Positions 6,762 to 16,424 of a DNA stretch of 50,678 bases are shown here, piece by piece. This DNA comes from JAABSQ01 sp964573705 (lineage in GTDB: Bacteria; Desulfobacterota; Desulfobacteria; Desulfobacterales; Desulfococcaceae): the NCBI GenBank assembly GCA_964573705.1, contig CAZNLT010000015.1, positions 1 through 50,678 on the forward strand, in the 5' to 3' direction. The position numbers and the translations under genes are program-made. Numbering within the stretch: the first letter of the stretch is position 1; every line of letters starts with the position of its first letter. The notes beneath the pieces are model-generated. The model worked only from the letters and a program-made list of their open reading frames with translations, did not search any database and had not been told where the DNA came from.

Positions 6762-9389
6762 TTATTCGGAACTCACCGTCACCCGAAGCGCCTCCGACAC
6801 ATCCGGATAGAGATACCCGTCATCCACCGGTCGAACCATATTGTTCGGGTCGACCGGGCCTTCATCGGCGGGGCCGGTGACGGCCGGCTGGTTGGATCCG
6901 AAGCCCGGGACCTGGTTCTCTTCAGTGCCCGCATCCCACAGCATTACCTGATCGGTGACTTCGCCCTCTCGAGGACTTCCATCAATGAAAAGATGAATAC
7001 CCGAACCGTCCGGCGCATAGAACAGATCATTGGATGCAGCGTACATGGTGGCGAAAGAGACCCGGTCGCCCCGCATGCCCACAAAATCGAAGGTGGCGGA
7101 TTCACCCGGCGGTATCGGCCCGTCCAGGGCGAATACCAGCGGAATGGACTCTCGACCTGTCAGAGAGGAGACCAGCATGTCGGTGGCCCCGTATTCGGCC
7201 AGCGCTTCCAGACCTTCCGCCCGATCGGGTGTTCCGGCCTGAAAAATCGGATACCGATCCGTGTGGAGCACCACCACCGGCGGCGTCAGAGGAGACGGCA
7301 CGCCGATACGGCCCTCAAAGGATGACCACAGCGCATTCGGGCTTCCCCACTCCGCCTGGGCTTCCAGACCCTGGCCGCTGTCGGGTGCATCCGGTGTAAA
7401 GAACGGATACGGCTGGGTATGGACCAGCCACACCCCCTGGGAAATCCCGGTGGCACGTCCGGTTTCGGGGTTTACGCTTGAGAACATGGTGGACGGATCG
7501 CCGTCCTCGGCGAGCGCTTCCAGTCCATTGACGCGATCGAAATTCCCGGACTGAAAAAATGGGTAATCCATGGTATGCACGCCGAAAACACCGGGCGCCA
7601 GCGGGGAAGCCAGATCGGACGTACCGGAGACATTCTCAATCCGGACGGTAAAATCATACCCGCCCGATTCTGCGGTCACCCGGTCGATCGCCGCCGGGGT
7701 GATGGTCACCAGAATCATGTTTTCCACCGGCGGATAGGTAAACGCATCATTTACCGGCTGCACGATTCCGTTTTCATCCAAGCCGGTATTCGGTCCGGCC
7801 TGGCGCGGCGCCTGGTTGGAACCGGCGCCGGGCTCCTCATTGATCTCGGTCCCCGCATCCCAAAGGATCATCTCACCGGTGATATCCCCGCTCACCGGCT
7901 GGTTTGCGCCGTCAAAAAGCGGCATCCCCTGATCGCTGGGCCCAAAGAAAAGATCATTGGATTGGACCAGCATGGTGGCAAAGGAGAGCTTGTCTCCCGG
8001 CACGGCGCTGAAGGAAAATTCATAGGCCCCGCCCGGTCCGGCAGGACCTGGTCCGCCCGCGCCGACCGGCATATTGAAAACGCCGCTTTCCGAGAACTCA
8101 AATTCATTCGAATGGTTCTCAATTCGAGCGGTGAATTGGTCTCCACCGTCCGAAGTCAAAAAGACCCGAAGTGCTTTTTGCGTATCCCCGTACCGGTACG
8201 GGTTGGCCGCATCCTCCGCCCTTCTGCGGACCATATTGTTCGGATCAGCGGGTCCGACATTGGGATGCCCCGGCAATGCACCGGTAAACCCGGGCTGCCA
8301 GGAGCCGAATCCCGGCTTTTCATTGACTTCGGTACCGGAATCCCACAATCCGATTTCGGAGGTCACATTCATGGGACCGCTTTGGCCTCTGGGCATGCCG
8401 TCTCCGTCGAACAGCGGAATGCCGTCCGAAGCGGGAGCATAAAAATGGTCGTTGGAACGGCCGTACATGGTGGTAAACGACAGCATGTCATCGGGTTTTT
8501 TGGCATTGAAAGAAAACATCACCGCTTCTCCCGGCAGAATGGGGCCCGGCATGGCGCCGCCCACGGCGGTATCGAACACCCCGCCCTGAGAAGCCGTCAG
8601 CATGTCGGTGCGGTTTTCCATCGTCACCGTAAAGGTCGCCTCGCTCGGATTGGCTTCGGACAAGGCGGCCGCCAGGGGCGCGGGATCACCGTCTTCAGCC
8701 AGCGTTTCCAACCCCTCTCCGCGGTCCGGCTGTCCTTCGTCAAAAATCGGTCCGGAAAAGGTGTGTACCACGAAGACACCCGGCGCCAACGGGCTTGGAA
8801 GTCCGGAACCGTCGGAAATATTATCGATGGTCACCGTGAATTCAGCGCCGCCCAGAATGATGGAAGAATCGATCGTGACCTGAATCATTTCGGATACCGC
8901 CGGATATGTGTACCCGTCGTTGACGTTCTGAATTCGAAGCACCCGGCCGTTTTCATCCGGTCCCGTATTCGGGCCGGTTTGTCGGGGAGCTTGATTAGGC
9001 CCGGATCCCGGTTCTTCATTCACCTCGGTCCCGGCGTCCCAGAGTGCGATCTGATTCGTGATTTCCCCGTCGATGGGCTGGGAACCGTTAAACAGCTCAA
9101 TGCCTTCGGTATCGGGTGCAAAGAAAAGATCATTGGATTGAACCAGCATGGCGGCAAAGGAGAGTCGGGTGCCGGGGGGTGCTTCAAAACTGAACGGATA
9201 CGCCTGCCCCGGTCCGGCCGGTCCCGGTTCGGAGTCCCCGACCGGGGTATTGAATACCCCGCTTGAATAATCCGAAATGAGGATCCCGTCGTCATCATCG
9301 CTGTCGCTGCAGCCGAACAAAATTACGATACCCAGGAGAATGAATCCCCACCGTAAAAATGGATGCACCTTACACATTCGTGTCGCCAT
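6762..9389 (-). CDS. Outer-membrane or surface lipoprotein built from spondin-N repeats
   Basis: This 875-residue protein starts at 9389 behind AGGAGG. It begins with a lipoprotein signal peptide ending in the lipobox ILFGC (Cys27 followed by Ser-Asp, so outer-membrane sorting is likely) and then a run of aspartates. Four spondin-N-like domains follow, recognisable by GVFxxPVG, LSFATMLVQSNDLFF and LWDAGTEVNEEPG; copies one and three are nearly identical. Between them lie four copies of a second motif of the type APGVFxVHTxxxPxF...GLEALAEDGDP. Spondin-N domains bind calcium in animal matrix proteins, and their bacterial role is unknown, with adhesion a reasonable guess. The gene stands alone, with its own terminator. 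The strong internal repetition suggests growth by tandem duplication. Confidence 0.85.
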   Translation of the reverse strand: MATRMCKVHPFLRWGFILLGIVILFGCSDSDDDDGILISDYSSGVFNTPVGDSEPGPAGPGQAYPFSFEAPPGTRLSFAAMLVQSNDLFFAPDTEGIELFNGSQPIDGEITNQIALWDAGTEVNEEPGSGPNQAPRQTGPNTGPDENGRVLRIQNVNDGYTYPAVSEMIQVTIDSSIILGGAEFTVTIDNISDGSGLPSPLAPGVFVVHTFSGPIFDEGQPDRGEGLETLAEDGDPAPLAAALSEANPSEATFTVTMENRTDMLTASQGGVFDTAVGGAMPGPILPGEAVMFSFNAKKPDDMLSFTTMYGRSNDHFYAPASDGIPLFDGDGMPRGQSGPMNVTSEIGLWDSGTEVNEKPGFGSWQPGFTGALPGHPNVGPADPNNMVRRRAEDAANPYRYGDTQKALRVFLTSDGGDQFTARIENHSNEFEFSESGVFNMPVGAGGPGPAGPGGAYEFSFSAVPGDKLSFATMLVQSNDLFFGPSDQGMPLFDGANQPVSGDITGEMILWDAGTEINEEPGAGSNQAPRQAGPNTGLDENGIVQPVNDAFTYPPVENMILVTITPAAIDRVTAESGGYDFTVRIENVSGTSDLASPLAPGVFGVHTMDYPFFQSGNFDRVNGLEALAEDGDPSTMFSSVNPETGRATGISQGVWLVHTQPYPFFTPDAPDSGQGLEAQAEWGSPNALWSSFEGRIGVPSPLTPPVVVLHTDRYPIFQAGTPDRAEGLEALAEYGATDMLVSSLTGRESIPLVFALDGPIPPGESATFDFVGMRGDRVSFATMYAASNDLFYAPDGSGIHLFIDGSPREGEVTDQVMLWDAGTEENQVPGFGSNQPAVTGPADEGPVDPNNMVRPVDDGYLYPDVSEALRVTVSSE

Positions 9390-9850
9390 TGCTTCCTCCT
9401 TTCGATACATGTGGATGGATAAAAAAAGCAAAGCCGTGCTGCCTTTACAAAGAGCAACCCGGCTTTCTGCGAAAGATCCGTGGCTTTCCGTCCCCAACTT
9501 GCGATGGGTTTGGCTTTTTCTGCAGGAGGTGTCGGATTCGAGGGCCTGAAAACCCTGAAACAGGAAGAAAAAAAAGAATGATTTTTTTGGCTTTTGCTTA
9601 AAAATAAAGCAAGTTTTTGAGAATGCAACAGCCGAAAGGTATTTTGTCGCATACAAGCGACTCTCTTTCTCTTAAAAGTAGCAAAGCTGAGACTCAAACT
9701 CTTTCTTTGAACAGTCGCCCTGTTTCCCCCCTTCTACTCTTTCCTGTTTATTATAGGCGGTTACCTTCATTCTGTTTTTCCAGACACCTGCGGCACATGA
9801 TTTGCTTCTTAAAAGTGATCTAAGACGATGAAAATGAGGAGGAAAGGAGA
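9390..9850. other. Divergent intergenic region
   Basis: These 461 bp separate the lipoprotein gene (minus) from the IscU-like gene (plus). Several short open frames cross it, but none has a ribosome-binding site or recognisable similarity. Promoters for both directions must lie here; I cannot place them with confidence. A strong AAAGGAG precedes the start at 9851. Confidence 0.5.
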
Positions 9851-10309
9851 ATGGGCAAAAAGTTGGATGATTTTCTGAATGGTCTCCAGAATGAAATTTT
9901 CGAAGAAGCCCGAAAAGCCTATGGCGAAATCGGATTCCAGCGGTGGCGAAAACCCCTGTATCGAGGAAAGATGACCGATGCCGACGGTTACGGCCGTTTG
10001 ACAGGACCCTGCGGGGATACCATGGAAATCTTTCTCAAATTTGAGGGGGATAGGGTCAAATCGGCCACCTTTTTTACCGACGGGTGCGGTGCCAGCACGG
10101 TGTGCGGGTCACTGGCCGCGGAACTGGCCATCGGCAAAACGGCGGATGAGTTGGAAGAAATCACGGGCGAAGATATTCTTGCGATGCTGGGCTTTTTCCC
10201 CAAAGAGGATCAACACTGCGCCTTTTTGGCCGCTGAAACCGTCCAGGAAGCCCTGGGTGAATATCTGAAAAAACAGATCCAGGCAACCTCGGAGACCAGA
10301 ACCACATGA
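9851..10309 (+). CDS. IscU/NifU-like iron-sulfur cluster assembly scaffold
   Basis: This 152-residue protein has the IscU fold, with the three conserved scaffold cysteines in LTGPCGDTMEIF, TDGCGASTVCGSLAAEL and EDQHCAFLAAETVQEAL. IscU-type proteins build a transient [2Fe-2S] or [4Fe-4S] cluster and pass it to clients. The N-terminal ~35 residues (FLNGLQNEIFEEARKAYGEIGFQRW) are longer than in E. coli IscU and occur in anaerobes. It overlaps the next gene by 4 bp (ATGA), so the two are coupled. No cysteine desulfurase gene is adjacent, unlike standard isc or nif operons, so it may serve the redox proteins encoded nearby. Confidence 0.85.
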   Translation: MGKKLDDFLNGLQNEIFEEARKAYGEIGFQRWRKPLYRGKMTDADGYGRLTGPCGDTMEIFLKFEGDRVKSATFFTDGCGASTVCGSLAAELAIGKTADELEEITGEDILAMLGFFPKEDQHCAFLAAETVQEALGEYLKKQIQATSETRTT

Positions 10310-11646
10310 AATTCATCGTCATCGGCGGCGATGCCGCGGGCATGAGCGCCGCCAGCCGCGCCAAGCGCAGAAACCCGAATGTGGAGGTGACCGTCCTGGA
10401 GAAAACCAAGGACGTGTCTTACAGCGCCTGCGGAATGCCTTACAACATCGCGGACCGGACCCGCCCCATCGAAGATCTGGTGGTTCGCCGGGCCGAGGTA
10501 TTCCGGGAAAAGCAAGGGATTCACCTGATGACCGGCCATAAGGTCGAATCCATCGACATCGAGGGCAAAACGGTCAACGGAACCTTGAATCAGGGCAAGC
10601 CTTTTTCGTTTCCCTATGATCGGCTTCTGATCGCCACCGGCGCAACGCCGGTTATTCCGGATATTCCCGGAAAAGACCTGCCCGGGGTTATGGTCCTGAA
10701 AAGCCTGGATCATGGACGGCGGATCAAATCCTACATCGAAAGCCGTTCGGTTCAAAAGGTCGCCGTCGTGGGAATGGGGTACATCGCTCTGGAAATGTGC
10801 GAAGCCTTTCGTGCCCGGTCCATCGATGTGGATATGATCAAACCGGGCCCTGTTTTCCTGCCCTGGATGGATTCGGAACTTTCCGATATCATTCGCCGGG
10901 AGGTGGAATCCCAGGGGATTCAGCTGCATCTCGGGCATGGGGTAGTCGGGCTGGAACAAAACGCCGACCGGTTGAGACTGATCTCCGGCGGCCCTTCAAT
11001 AGATGCGGATATGGTGCTGTTCGCCATGGGGATCACTCCCGGCAGTGAATTAGCCAAAGCAGCCAGTCTTGAAACCGGCTTTATGAATGCCGTGTCGGTG
11101 GACCGCTATGCGAGGACATCCGATGATGCGGTGTTCGCTGCAGGAGACTGCGCCGATGCATACCATGCGGTCACCGGCGAAAAGACCTGGATTCCATTGG
11201 CGCTTCGAGCCAACCGTGCCGGGTGGGCGGTCGCGGATAACCTGACCGGAAACCGGACCTCGCTGGAGGCGATTTGCGGCACCGCGGTATTCAAAGTGTT
11301 CGACCTTCAGGTTGCCCGAACCGGCCTGAATGAGAGGGAAGCTGCGGAAAGCGGATTTTCGCCGGCCACCGTCACCATCACCACCCGATCCCGTGCCCAT
11401 GGACATCCGGGTGCGAGCCCGATACGAGTACATATGGTGGGCGACCGGAAAACGGGTCGTCTTCTGGGGGTTCAAATGGTCGGCAAAGAAGGCGCGGCCC
11501 ATCGAATCAACGCCGCGGCGGTAGCCCTTCACACCCGGATGACGGTTCAAGAGTTCAGCCAAACCGATCTGGCTTACGCACCGCCTTTCGGTCCTGTCTG
11601 GGACCCCCTGCTCACTGCGTCTCATCAGCTTCTGAAACGATTGTAA
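10306..11646 (+). CDS. FAD-dependent pyridine nucleotide-disulfide reductase, CoA-disulfide reductase type
   Basis: This 446-residue flavoprotein has an N-terminal FAD Rossmann motif (VIGGDAAGMSAASRAKR), the redox-active single cysteine of the CoA-disulfide reductase/NADH oxidase group in SYSACGMPYNIA (about Cys43), a second nucleotide-binding motif (VAVVGMGYIALEMCEAF), and the FAD-contact FAAGDCADAYH. A C-terminal dimerisation domain ends it; there is no fused rhodanese domain. Relatives reduce CoA disulfide, polysulfide or O2 with NAD(P)H. In a sulfur-metabolising anaerobe, a role in CoA persulfide or polysulfide reduction or oxygen defence is plausible; the choice is inference. It overlaps the upstream IscU-like gene by 4 bp. 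Confidence 0.85.
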   Translation: MKFIVIGGDAAGMSAASRAKRRNPNVEVTVLEKTKDVSYSACGMPYNIADRTRPIEDLVVRRAEVFREKQGIHLMTGHKVESIDIEGKTVNGTLNQGKPFSFPYDRLLIATGATPVIPDIPGKDLPGVMVLKSLDHGRRIKSYIESRSVQKVAVVGMGYIALEMCEAFRARSIDVDMIKPGPVFLPWMDSELSDIIRREVESQGIQLHLGHGVVGLEQNADRLRLISGGPSIDADMVLFAMGITPGSELAKAASLETGFMNAVSVDRYARTSDDAVFAAGDCADAYHAVTGEKTWIPLALRANRAGWAVADNLTGNRTSLEAICGTAVFKVFDLQVARTGLNEREAAESGFSPATVTITTRSRAHGHPGASPIRVHMVGDRKTGRLLGVQMVGKEGAAHRINAAAVALHTRMTVQEFSQTDLAYAPPFGPVWDPLLTASHQLLKRL

Positions 11647-11780
11647 TCGGCTCTGTTTGTGGCAGTACCTCCGCCACCGCGGTATAATCGCCGGAATTTT
11701 ATTTCCCGCGATCATACCGAAAACAAATTGATAAACCAGGACGAAACGGTCCAAACCTGCAAATGAAAGGAGAATACCCA

Positions 11781-12125
11781 ATGAAAAAAGTAGCAATCGT
11801 CGGATGCGGCGCCTACATGGACAGCGGATATGGATGCCCGGGTGAATGGCGGTGTCTCAAGGCCGCTTCTTTGGGAGAAGGGAAGTTTGAAGAACCCGCT
11901 TCGGTGGTTTCTTTTGTAAAATGCGAATGCCCGGGTCGCTCCCTTGCGCCCAACACCGGGATGGCCATGAAACTCTCTGAAATCAAACCCGATGCCATCC
12001 ACATCAGCTCATGCATGGCCAATGCAAAACCGGCCTGCCCGTATGCCTCGGCCGAAGAAATGGCGCAAATCCTTCAGAACAAGACCGGCATCCCCGTAGT
12101 GCTGGGAACGCACGAGTATCACTGA
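11781..12125 (+). CDS. CGGC-domain protein
   Basis: This 114-residue protein starts at ATG 11781 behind AAGGAG. Cysteines are abundant and paired in the CGGC-domain pattern: VGCGAYMDSGYGCPGEWRC, VKCECPGRS, SSCMANAKPACPYAS, ending with IPVVLGTHEYH. The family is widespread in anaerobes, is thought to bind a metal ion, and has no proven function. It lies 134 bp after the flavoprotein and 36 bp before a DUF364 gene, so it could share their transcript. The number of cysteines near a predicted metal-chelating protein suggests metal handling, which is inference. Confidence 0.75.
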   Translation: MKKVAIVGCGAYMDSGYGCPGEWRCLKAASLGEGKFEEPASVVSFVKCECPGRSLAPNTGMAMKLSEIKPDAIHISSCMANAKPACPYASAEEMAQILQNKTGIPVVLGTHEYH

Positions 12126-12161
12126 AACGGCTCGGCTTCTTTTTGAGGAGAACCGCAATCA

Positions 12162-12887
12162 ATGAAAATTCTGAATCATCTGATATCGACCCTCGATTTC
12201 AATACCTCGGTCAAAGACATCCGCCAGGGCGTCTTTCATACCGCGGTCCTTACCCGATCCTGCGGACTGGCGGCCACCCTGCCCCGGGATGCCCTGCGCC
12301 AGAATCCGCCCATGGTGAAGGACCCGGGATTTCTGACCGAAAAGACGCCGGAGCAATTGACCCAAATGGCATACTCGACAAGCATTCTCGAAGCGGCCAT
12401 GGGCATGGCGGCGGTCAACTCTCTTCTGGAGGTAAACTCGTCTTCTTGCCTGGAATTGAATGCCGCCGAGTTGATTTTAGAAAAAGGAGAAGGGAAAAGA
12501 GTTGCAGTGGTCGGGCATTTCCCTTTTCTTCACAAAGTGCGGGAAAGGGCCGCTACCCTGTGGGTCATCGAAAAGAATCCGCAAGCGGGGGATCTGGAAG
12601 AGAGGCAAGCTGAAAACCTGCTTCCCCGAGCGGATGTGGCGGCGATTACGGGAACCGCCTTCACCAATCACACCATAGAGCATTTGCTCCCACTATTGGA
12701 TCCCAAGGCGTTTGTGATCCTTCTGGGGGATACGGCGCCGCTTTCACCGATTCTTTTTGATTACGGCGTCCACGCGGTGTCGGGCACACGAGTCATCGAC
12801 CCGGAGGTGGCACTGAAGTGTGTCAGTCAGGGTGCGAATTTCAGACAGATTCGAGGGGTCAGGCGGTTGACGCTGCTGAAGCGGTGA
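12162..12887 (+). CDS. DUF364/DUF4213 protein, putative heavy-metal chelation domain
   Basis: This 241-residue protein starts at 12162 behind GAGGAG. The N-terminal ~80 residues resemble DUF4213 (FNTSVKDIRQGVFHTAVLT), and the rest is the Rossmann-like DUF364 domain with VAVVGHFPFLHKVRERAATLW, LPRADVAAITGTAFTNHTIE and VILLGDTAPLSPILFDYGV. Structures of the family suggest binding of a metal or small ligand, and it often lies near metal transport genes; no reaction is established. It follows the CGGC gene closely. The gene is convergent with the minus-strand gene ending at 12964. Confidence 0.75.
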   Translation: MKILNHLISTLDFNTSVKDIRQGVFHTAVLTRSCGLAATLPRDALRQNPPMVKDPGFLTEKTPEQLTQMAYSTSILEAAMGMAAVNSLLEVNSSSCLELNAAELILEKGEGKRVAVVGHFPFLHKVRERAATLWVIEKNPQAGDLEERQAENLLPRADVAAITGTAFTNHTIEHLLPLLDPKAFVILLGDTAPLSPILFDYGVHAVSGTRVIDPEVALKCVSQGANFRQIRGVRRLTLLKR

Positions 12888-12963
12888 CCCGCTGTGAAAG
12901 GTTAAACGCTTTTCCCGCAGCTTCAAAGCTTTTTATCTGGAATCTGGAAACGGAAATCCGCTT

Positions 12964-13740
12964 TCAAATGGGTTGGGGATTGCAAATAAAGCCACTCTGA
13001 TAATCCGGATTCTCGATCATGTTGAAGATTTCCCTTCCGATCGTGAAGAATAGTTTCCGATCGAACCGGCAGAGATTGGATTCGACAAAAGCTCGCAGCA
13101 TCGGGTCGGCTTTTTGCAGACGTTTTTGAAGCGCCGCACTGTCCTGAATATTCCAGGCGGATAGAAAACCGAGGGCATCGGCCATTCGCTTCATTCGAAA
13201 TTGCACGGAAAGAAGGTAATCCGAGGCGATTCGACCGGAGTCCTTCAGAGCTTCATATAGATCTACCAGCAGGGGTTTTTCTTTGATTTCCGTGATGGTG
13301 CAATCCCGAAGCAGACCGGCCAGGTTGAGGCCGTCGGGAAGATCAAATCCGGTTTGTTCCGATAGGGGAATGTGGCGTTTTTTCAGCACCGGTTCCGAAG
13401 CTCCTTCGAGGTAGATATGGACACATCTTGGATTCACCAGGAGGTCGCCCGCCGCTTCAAATTCACAATTGTCGGCATAATTGCCCCCGCAGATCAGACC
13501 CAGTTCCATCAGCCTTGCCCAGGCAAGCCAATACAGCCGTCGGTCACAGGGGAACAGAGACTGGAGACGGTTCCGTTCACAAGCCAGAGAGTCCTCGTTC
13601 AATTCCCATATCTGCATTCGTTCTAATCTTTTATTAAAGGCGCCCACCCGTTGGATGTTCCGGATGTACGGCATCTCTTTTTCAGTGCCTCGGAAGATTC
13701 TTACAGCCGTGTACTCCCTGGGGATGTGGGACAGGTTCAT
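12964..13740 (-). CDS. Uncharacterised protein downstream of formate dehydrogenase
   Basis: I do not recognise this 258-residue protein. Start 13740 (MNLSHIPREYTAVRIF) has AGGAG 6 bp upstream; earlier in-frame codons overlap the end of fdhA. It is soluble and mostly helical, with scattered cysteines (LACERNRLQ, LFPCDRRLYWLAW, LICGGNYADNCEFE) but no standard iron-sulfur motif and no signal peptide. It begins 66 bp after the fdhA stop in the same direction, so it is probably co-transcribed with fdhA and may be an accessory factor or partner; this rests on position only. The NuoE/NuoF-like subunits that often accompany this fdhA type are not found here. Confidence 0.6.
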   Translation of the reverse strand: MNLSHIPREYTAVRIFRGTEKEMPYIRNIQRVGAFNKRLERMQIWELNEDSLACERNRLQSLFPCDRRLYWLAWARLMELGLICGGNYADNCEFEAAGDLLVNPRCVHIYLEGASEPVLKKRHIPLSEQTGFDLPDGLNLAGLLRDCTITEIKEKPLLVDLYEALKDSGRIASDYLLSVQFRMKRMADALGFLSAWNIQDSAALQKRLQKADPMLRAFVESNLCRFDRKLFFTIGREIFNMIENPDYQSGFICNPQPI

Positions 13741-13805
13741 TTCATCTCCTATCTCTACTGAAGGGCAAAGGCGGAAACACTTCCCGCCCTTGCCGTTTTT
13801 AAAAG

Positions 13806-16328
13806 TTAAATTCCTCCTGACGATTGCAGCTTCTCGACCCGAACCGCACATGCTTTGTATTCGGCCGTCAGGGTCACCGGATCAAAGGCCGGAATGGTGA
13901 GCCAGTTGGCGCAGGCTTCCCGAAAATGAAAGGCCATCCAGACCAGACCTTCGGGCACCTCATGGGTAACCTTGGTCCGCAGCTTCACCGCTCCCCGGCG
14001 GGAAACGACCCGAATCTCCTCCCCGTCCCGAATGCCCAGCTTTCGGGCATCCGCAAAGGAAATGTCCGCGGTTTCCTCTCCCAGGATATCGTTCAATCCT
14101 TCGCAGCGCCCCGTCTGGGTCCGGGTGTGGTAATGGGTCAGGCGACGACCGGTGCTCAGAACCAGGGGATACTCCGAACAGGGGACCTCCGCGGGCGGTG
14201 TCCAGTCCACCGGCGTGAATACGCCGAGCCCGCAGGTAAAATCACCCTCCTTGTGCAAAAAGCAGGTGCCGGGATGGGCTTCGTCGGTGCAGGGCCATTG
14301 AAGTCCGTCATGGCTCAGCCGGCCGTACTTGATTCCCGCCAGCGGTTTTGAAAACACGGAAAGTTCATGCTCCACCTTGCGGATATCCGGCTCGGTGTTG
14401 GCCAGGTTTTCCCCGAAAATGTAAAACCCGCGGACGCGGCCGTCCGGCAATCCTTCCATCATCTGGGGGATCATCAGGCCGTTGTTTTCGGGGAGCTTTT
14501 CCACCCCCCAGGCCGCCTCGAACTTGGCCCGGGCCTCCGCGTCGGTCACTTTCTGGTATCCCGGAAAGACATTGGGCAGGGCGCCCATGTCACAGGCCCC
14601 CTGCACATTGTTCTGGCCCCGAAGCGGATTGACCCCGCCGCATTCCCGACCCATGTTCCCGAGCAGCATCTGAAGGTTGGCCACGGACAGCACGTTATTC
14701 CGGCCGCAGGTATGTTCGGTGATCCCCAGGGTGTAGCAGAGCATCATCGGCTTGACCGAAGCGGCCAACCGGGCCGTTTGCCGAATTTCTTCAGCGCTCA
14801 CCCCGCAAATCTCGGCCGCCCGCTCCGGCGGATATTCACTCACCTTTTCTTTCAATTCCTCGAATCCGACGGTGCAGGAGCTGATGAATTTTTGATCGTA
14901 GAGGTCCTCCTCGATCAGAACATGCATCATGGCATTGAGGAATGCGATATCGCTCCCCACCCGAATCTGAACGTGGGCGGTCGCAAAATCGACCAGCGGA
15001 TGGCGCCGGGGATCGACCACGATGAGTTTGGCGCCTCGCTGAACCGCGTTTTTGACATAGGTCGCAGCCACCGGATGGGCCTCTACCATATTGGACCCGA
15101 TGACCATGAACATCTCGGCTCGGGCGAATTCATTAAAAGAGTTGGTCATTGCACCTGACCCGAATGCGGCCGCCAGACCGGCGACAGTAGGAGCATGTCA
15201 GGTACGCGCGCAGTGATCGATATTGTTGGTGCCGAACACCACGCGAAACAATTTCTGCATCTGATAGGAATCCTCGCTGATGGAGCGGGCGCAGCTGACC
15301 CCGGCCAGGGCATCCGGCCCGCTCTCGGCGATAATGGCCTTGAATTTGTCGGCCACCAGGTCCAAAGCCTCGTCCCAGGAAGCCTCCCTGAATTCTCCAT
15401 TCTCACGGATCAAGGGGGTTTTGAGGCGGTCCTCGGAGTAGATGAAGTCATACCCGAACCGCCCCTTGACGCAGAGCCGCCCCTGATTGGGCTCGGCATC
15501 CTCCACACCGGTCACCTTCACGATTTTGCCGTCCCGAACATGGAGCCACAATTGGCATCCCGCCCCGCAGTAGGGGCAGGTGGTCCGGATTTTTCGGGTG
15601 TCCCAGGGCCGCCAAGTCAACTGGGATTTTTTCTCCACCAGGGCCCCCACCGGACAGGCCTGAACACATTCGCCGCAGAAGACGCAGTCGGAATCGATCA
15701 GGGCTCGGTCCCCGGCCGCCACGATCTTGGACTGTTTGCCCCGATACCCGTAACTGATGGCCCGGTTGACCTGAATGTCATTGCAGGCCTGTACACATCG
15801 ACCGCAGAGAATGCATCGGGAAAAATCCCTGACGATGAGCGGATTGATCCGTTCCGCAGGAAAAGTATCCGTCTGGGGTTTGAACCGGGTGCACTGGACC
15901 TGGTATCGAAAAGCCAGATCCTGAAGCCGACAATCTCCCCATACCGGACAGAGTTCTGTGGCGCCGTCGGTCTTCTGGACAGAAAGCTGGAAATCGGTCC
16001 AATTGCCGGTGTCTCCGGAAAAGACGGTGCAGTTGTGGTTTCCCGAGGCCAGAAGCATCTCCAGAACCAGTTTTCTCGCCGTCACAACCTTGGGGGTTTC
16101 GGTTCCCACCGCCATCCCCGACGATACCGGTGTGGCGCAGGAAGCCGCCAGGGTGCGGGCCCCTTTCACCTCGACCACGCAGATTCTGCAAGCCCCGGTG
16201 GGGGTCGCCCCTTTGAGATGACAGAGGGTCGGTATCCACACACCGTTGGATTGGGCCGCCTCCAGTATGGTTTGCCCCGGGACAAACTCGACCGTTTTGC
16301 CGTTAAGAATGAACGAATGATCCGTCAT
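13806..16328 (-). CDS. fdhA: Selenocysteine-containing formate dehydrogenase, alpha subunit (NuoG-like N-terminus)
   Basis: This is one gene of 840 residues read through an in-frame UGA (15198-15200). Start 16328 has GGAG upstream. Domains in order: [2Fe-2S] ferredoxin (PTLCHLKGATPTGACRIC), the NuoG-type Cys/His segment (HNCTVFSGD...CPVWGDCRLQ), two [4Fe-4S] motifs (CILCGRCVQAC and CVFCGECVQACPVGAL), the catalytic-domain [4Fe-4S] motif CPYCGAGC...GRLCVKGR, and the Mo/W-bisPGD domain. The active site reads NNIDHCART-U-HAPTVAGLAAAFGSGA, matching the Sec site of E. coli FdhF. The C-terminal molydopterin-binding domain (VLSTGRRLTHYHTRTQTGR) is complete. It oxidises formate to CO2, or runs in reverse, passing electrons along the Fe-S chain to a soluble acceptor. 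There is no Tat signal, so it is cytoplasmic. No NADH or hydrogenase partner subunit lies in the window. Confidence 0.93.
15157..15200 (-). promoter_or_regulatory. SECIS element and UGA selenocysteine codon of fdhA
   Basis: The UGA is at 15198-15200. Exactly 18 nt downstream lies a GGUCU apical loop on a CGCC/GGCG stem (loop at 15175-15179). The loop sequence and the 18-nt spacing are the same as in the E. coli fdhF SECIS, where SelB binds. The protein context on both sides of the UGA is continuous formate dehydrogenase. Confidence 0.9.
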
Positions 16329-16424
16329 CCACTTTTCTCCTGTCGATTCACCCCCCCCATAGTCGGCGCCGTCCATGATCGAATATGGCCGAATTACAAA
16401 AAGGGGTAAATCCAATGTCTTTTA

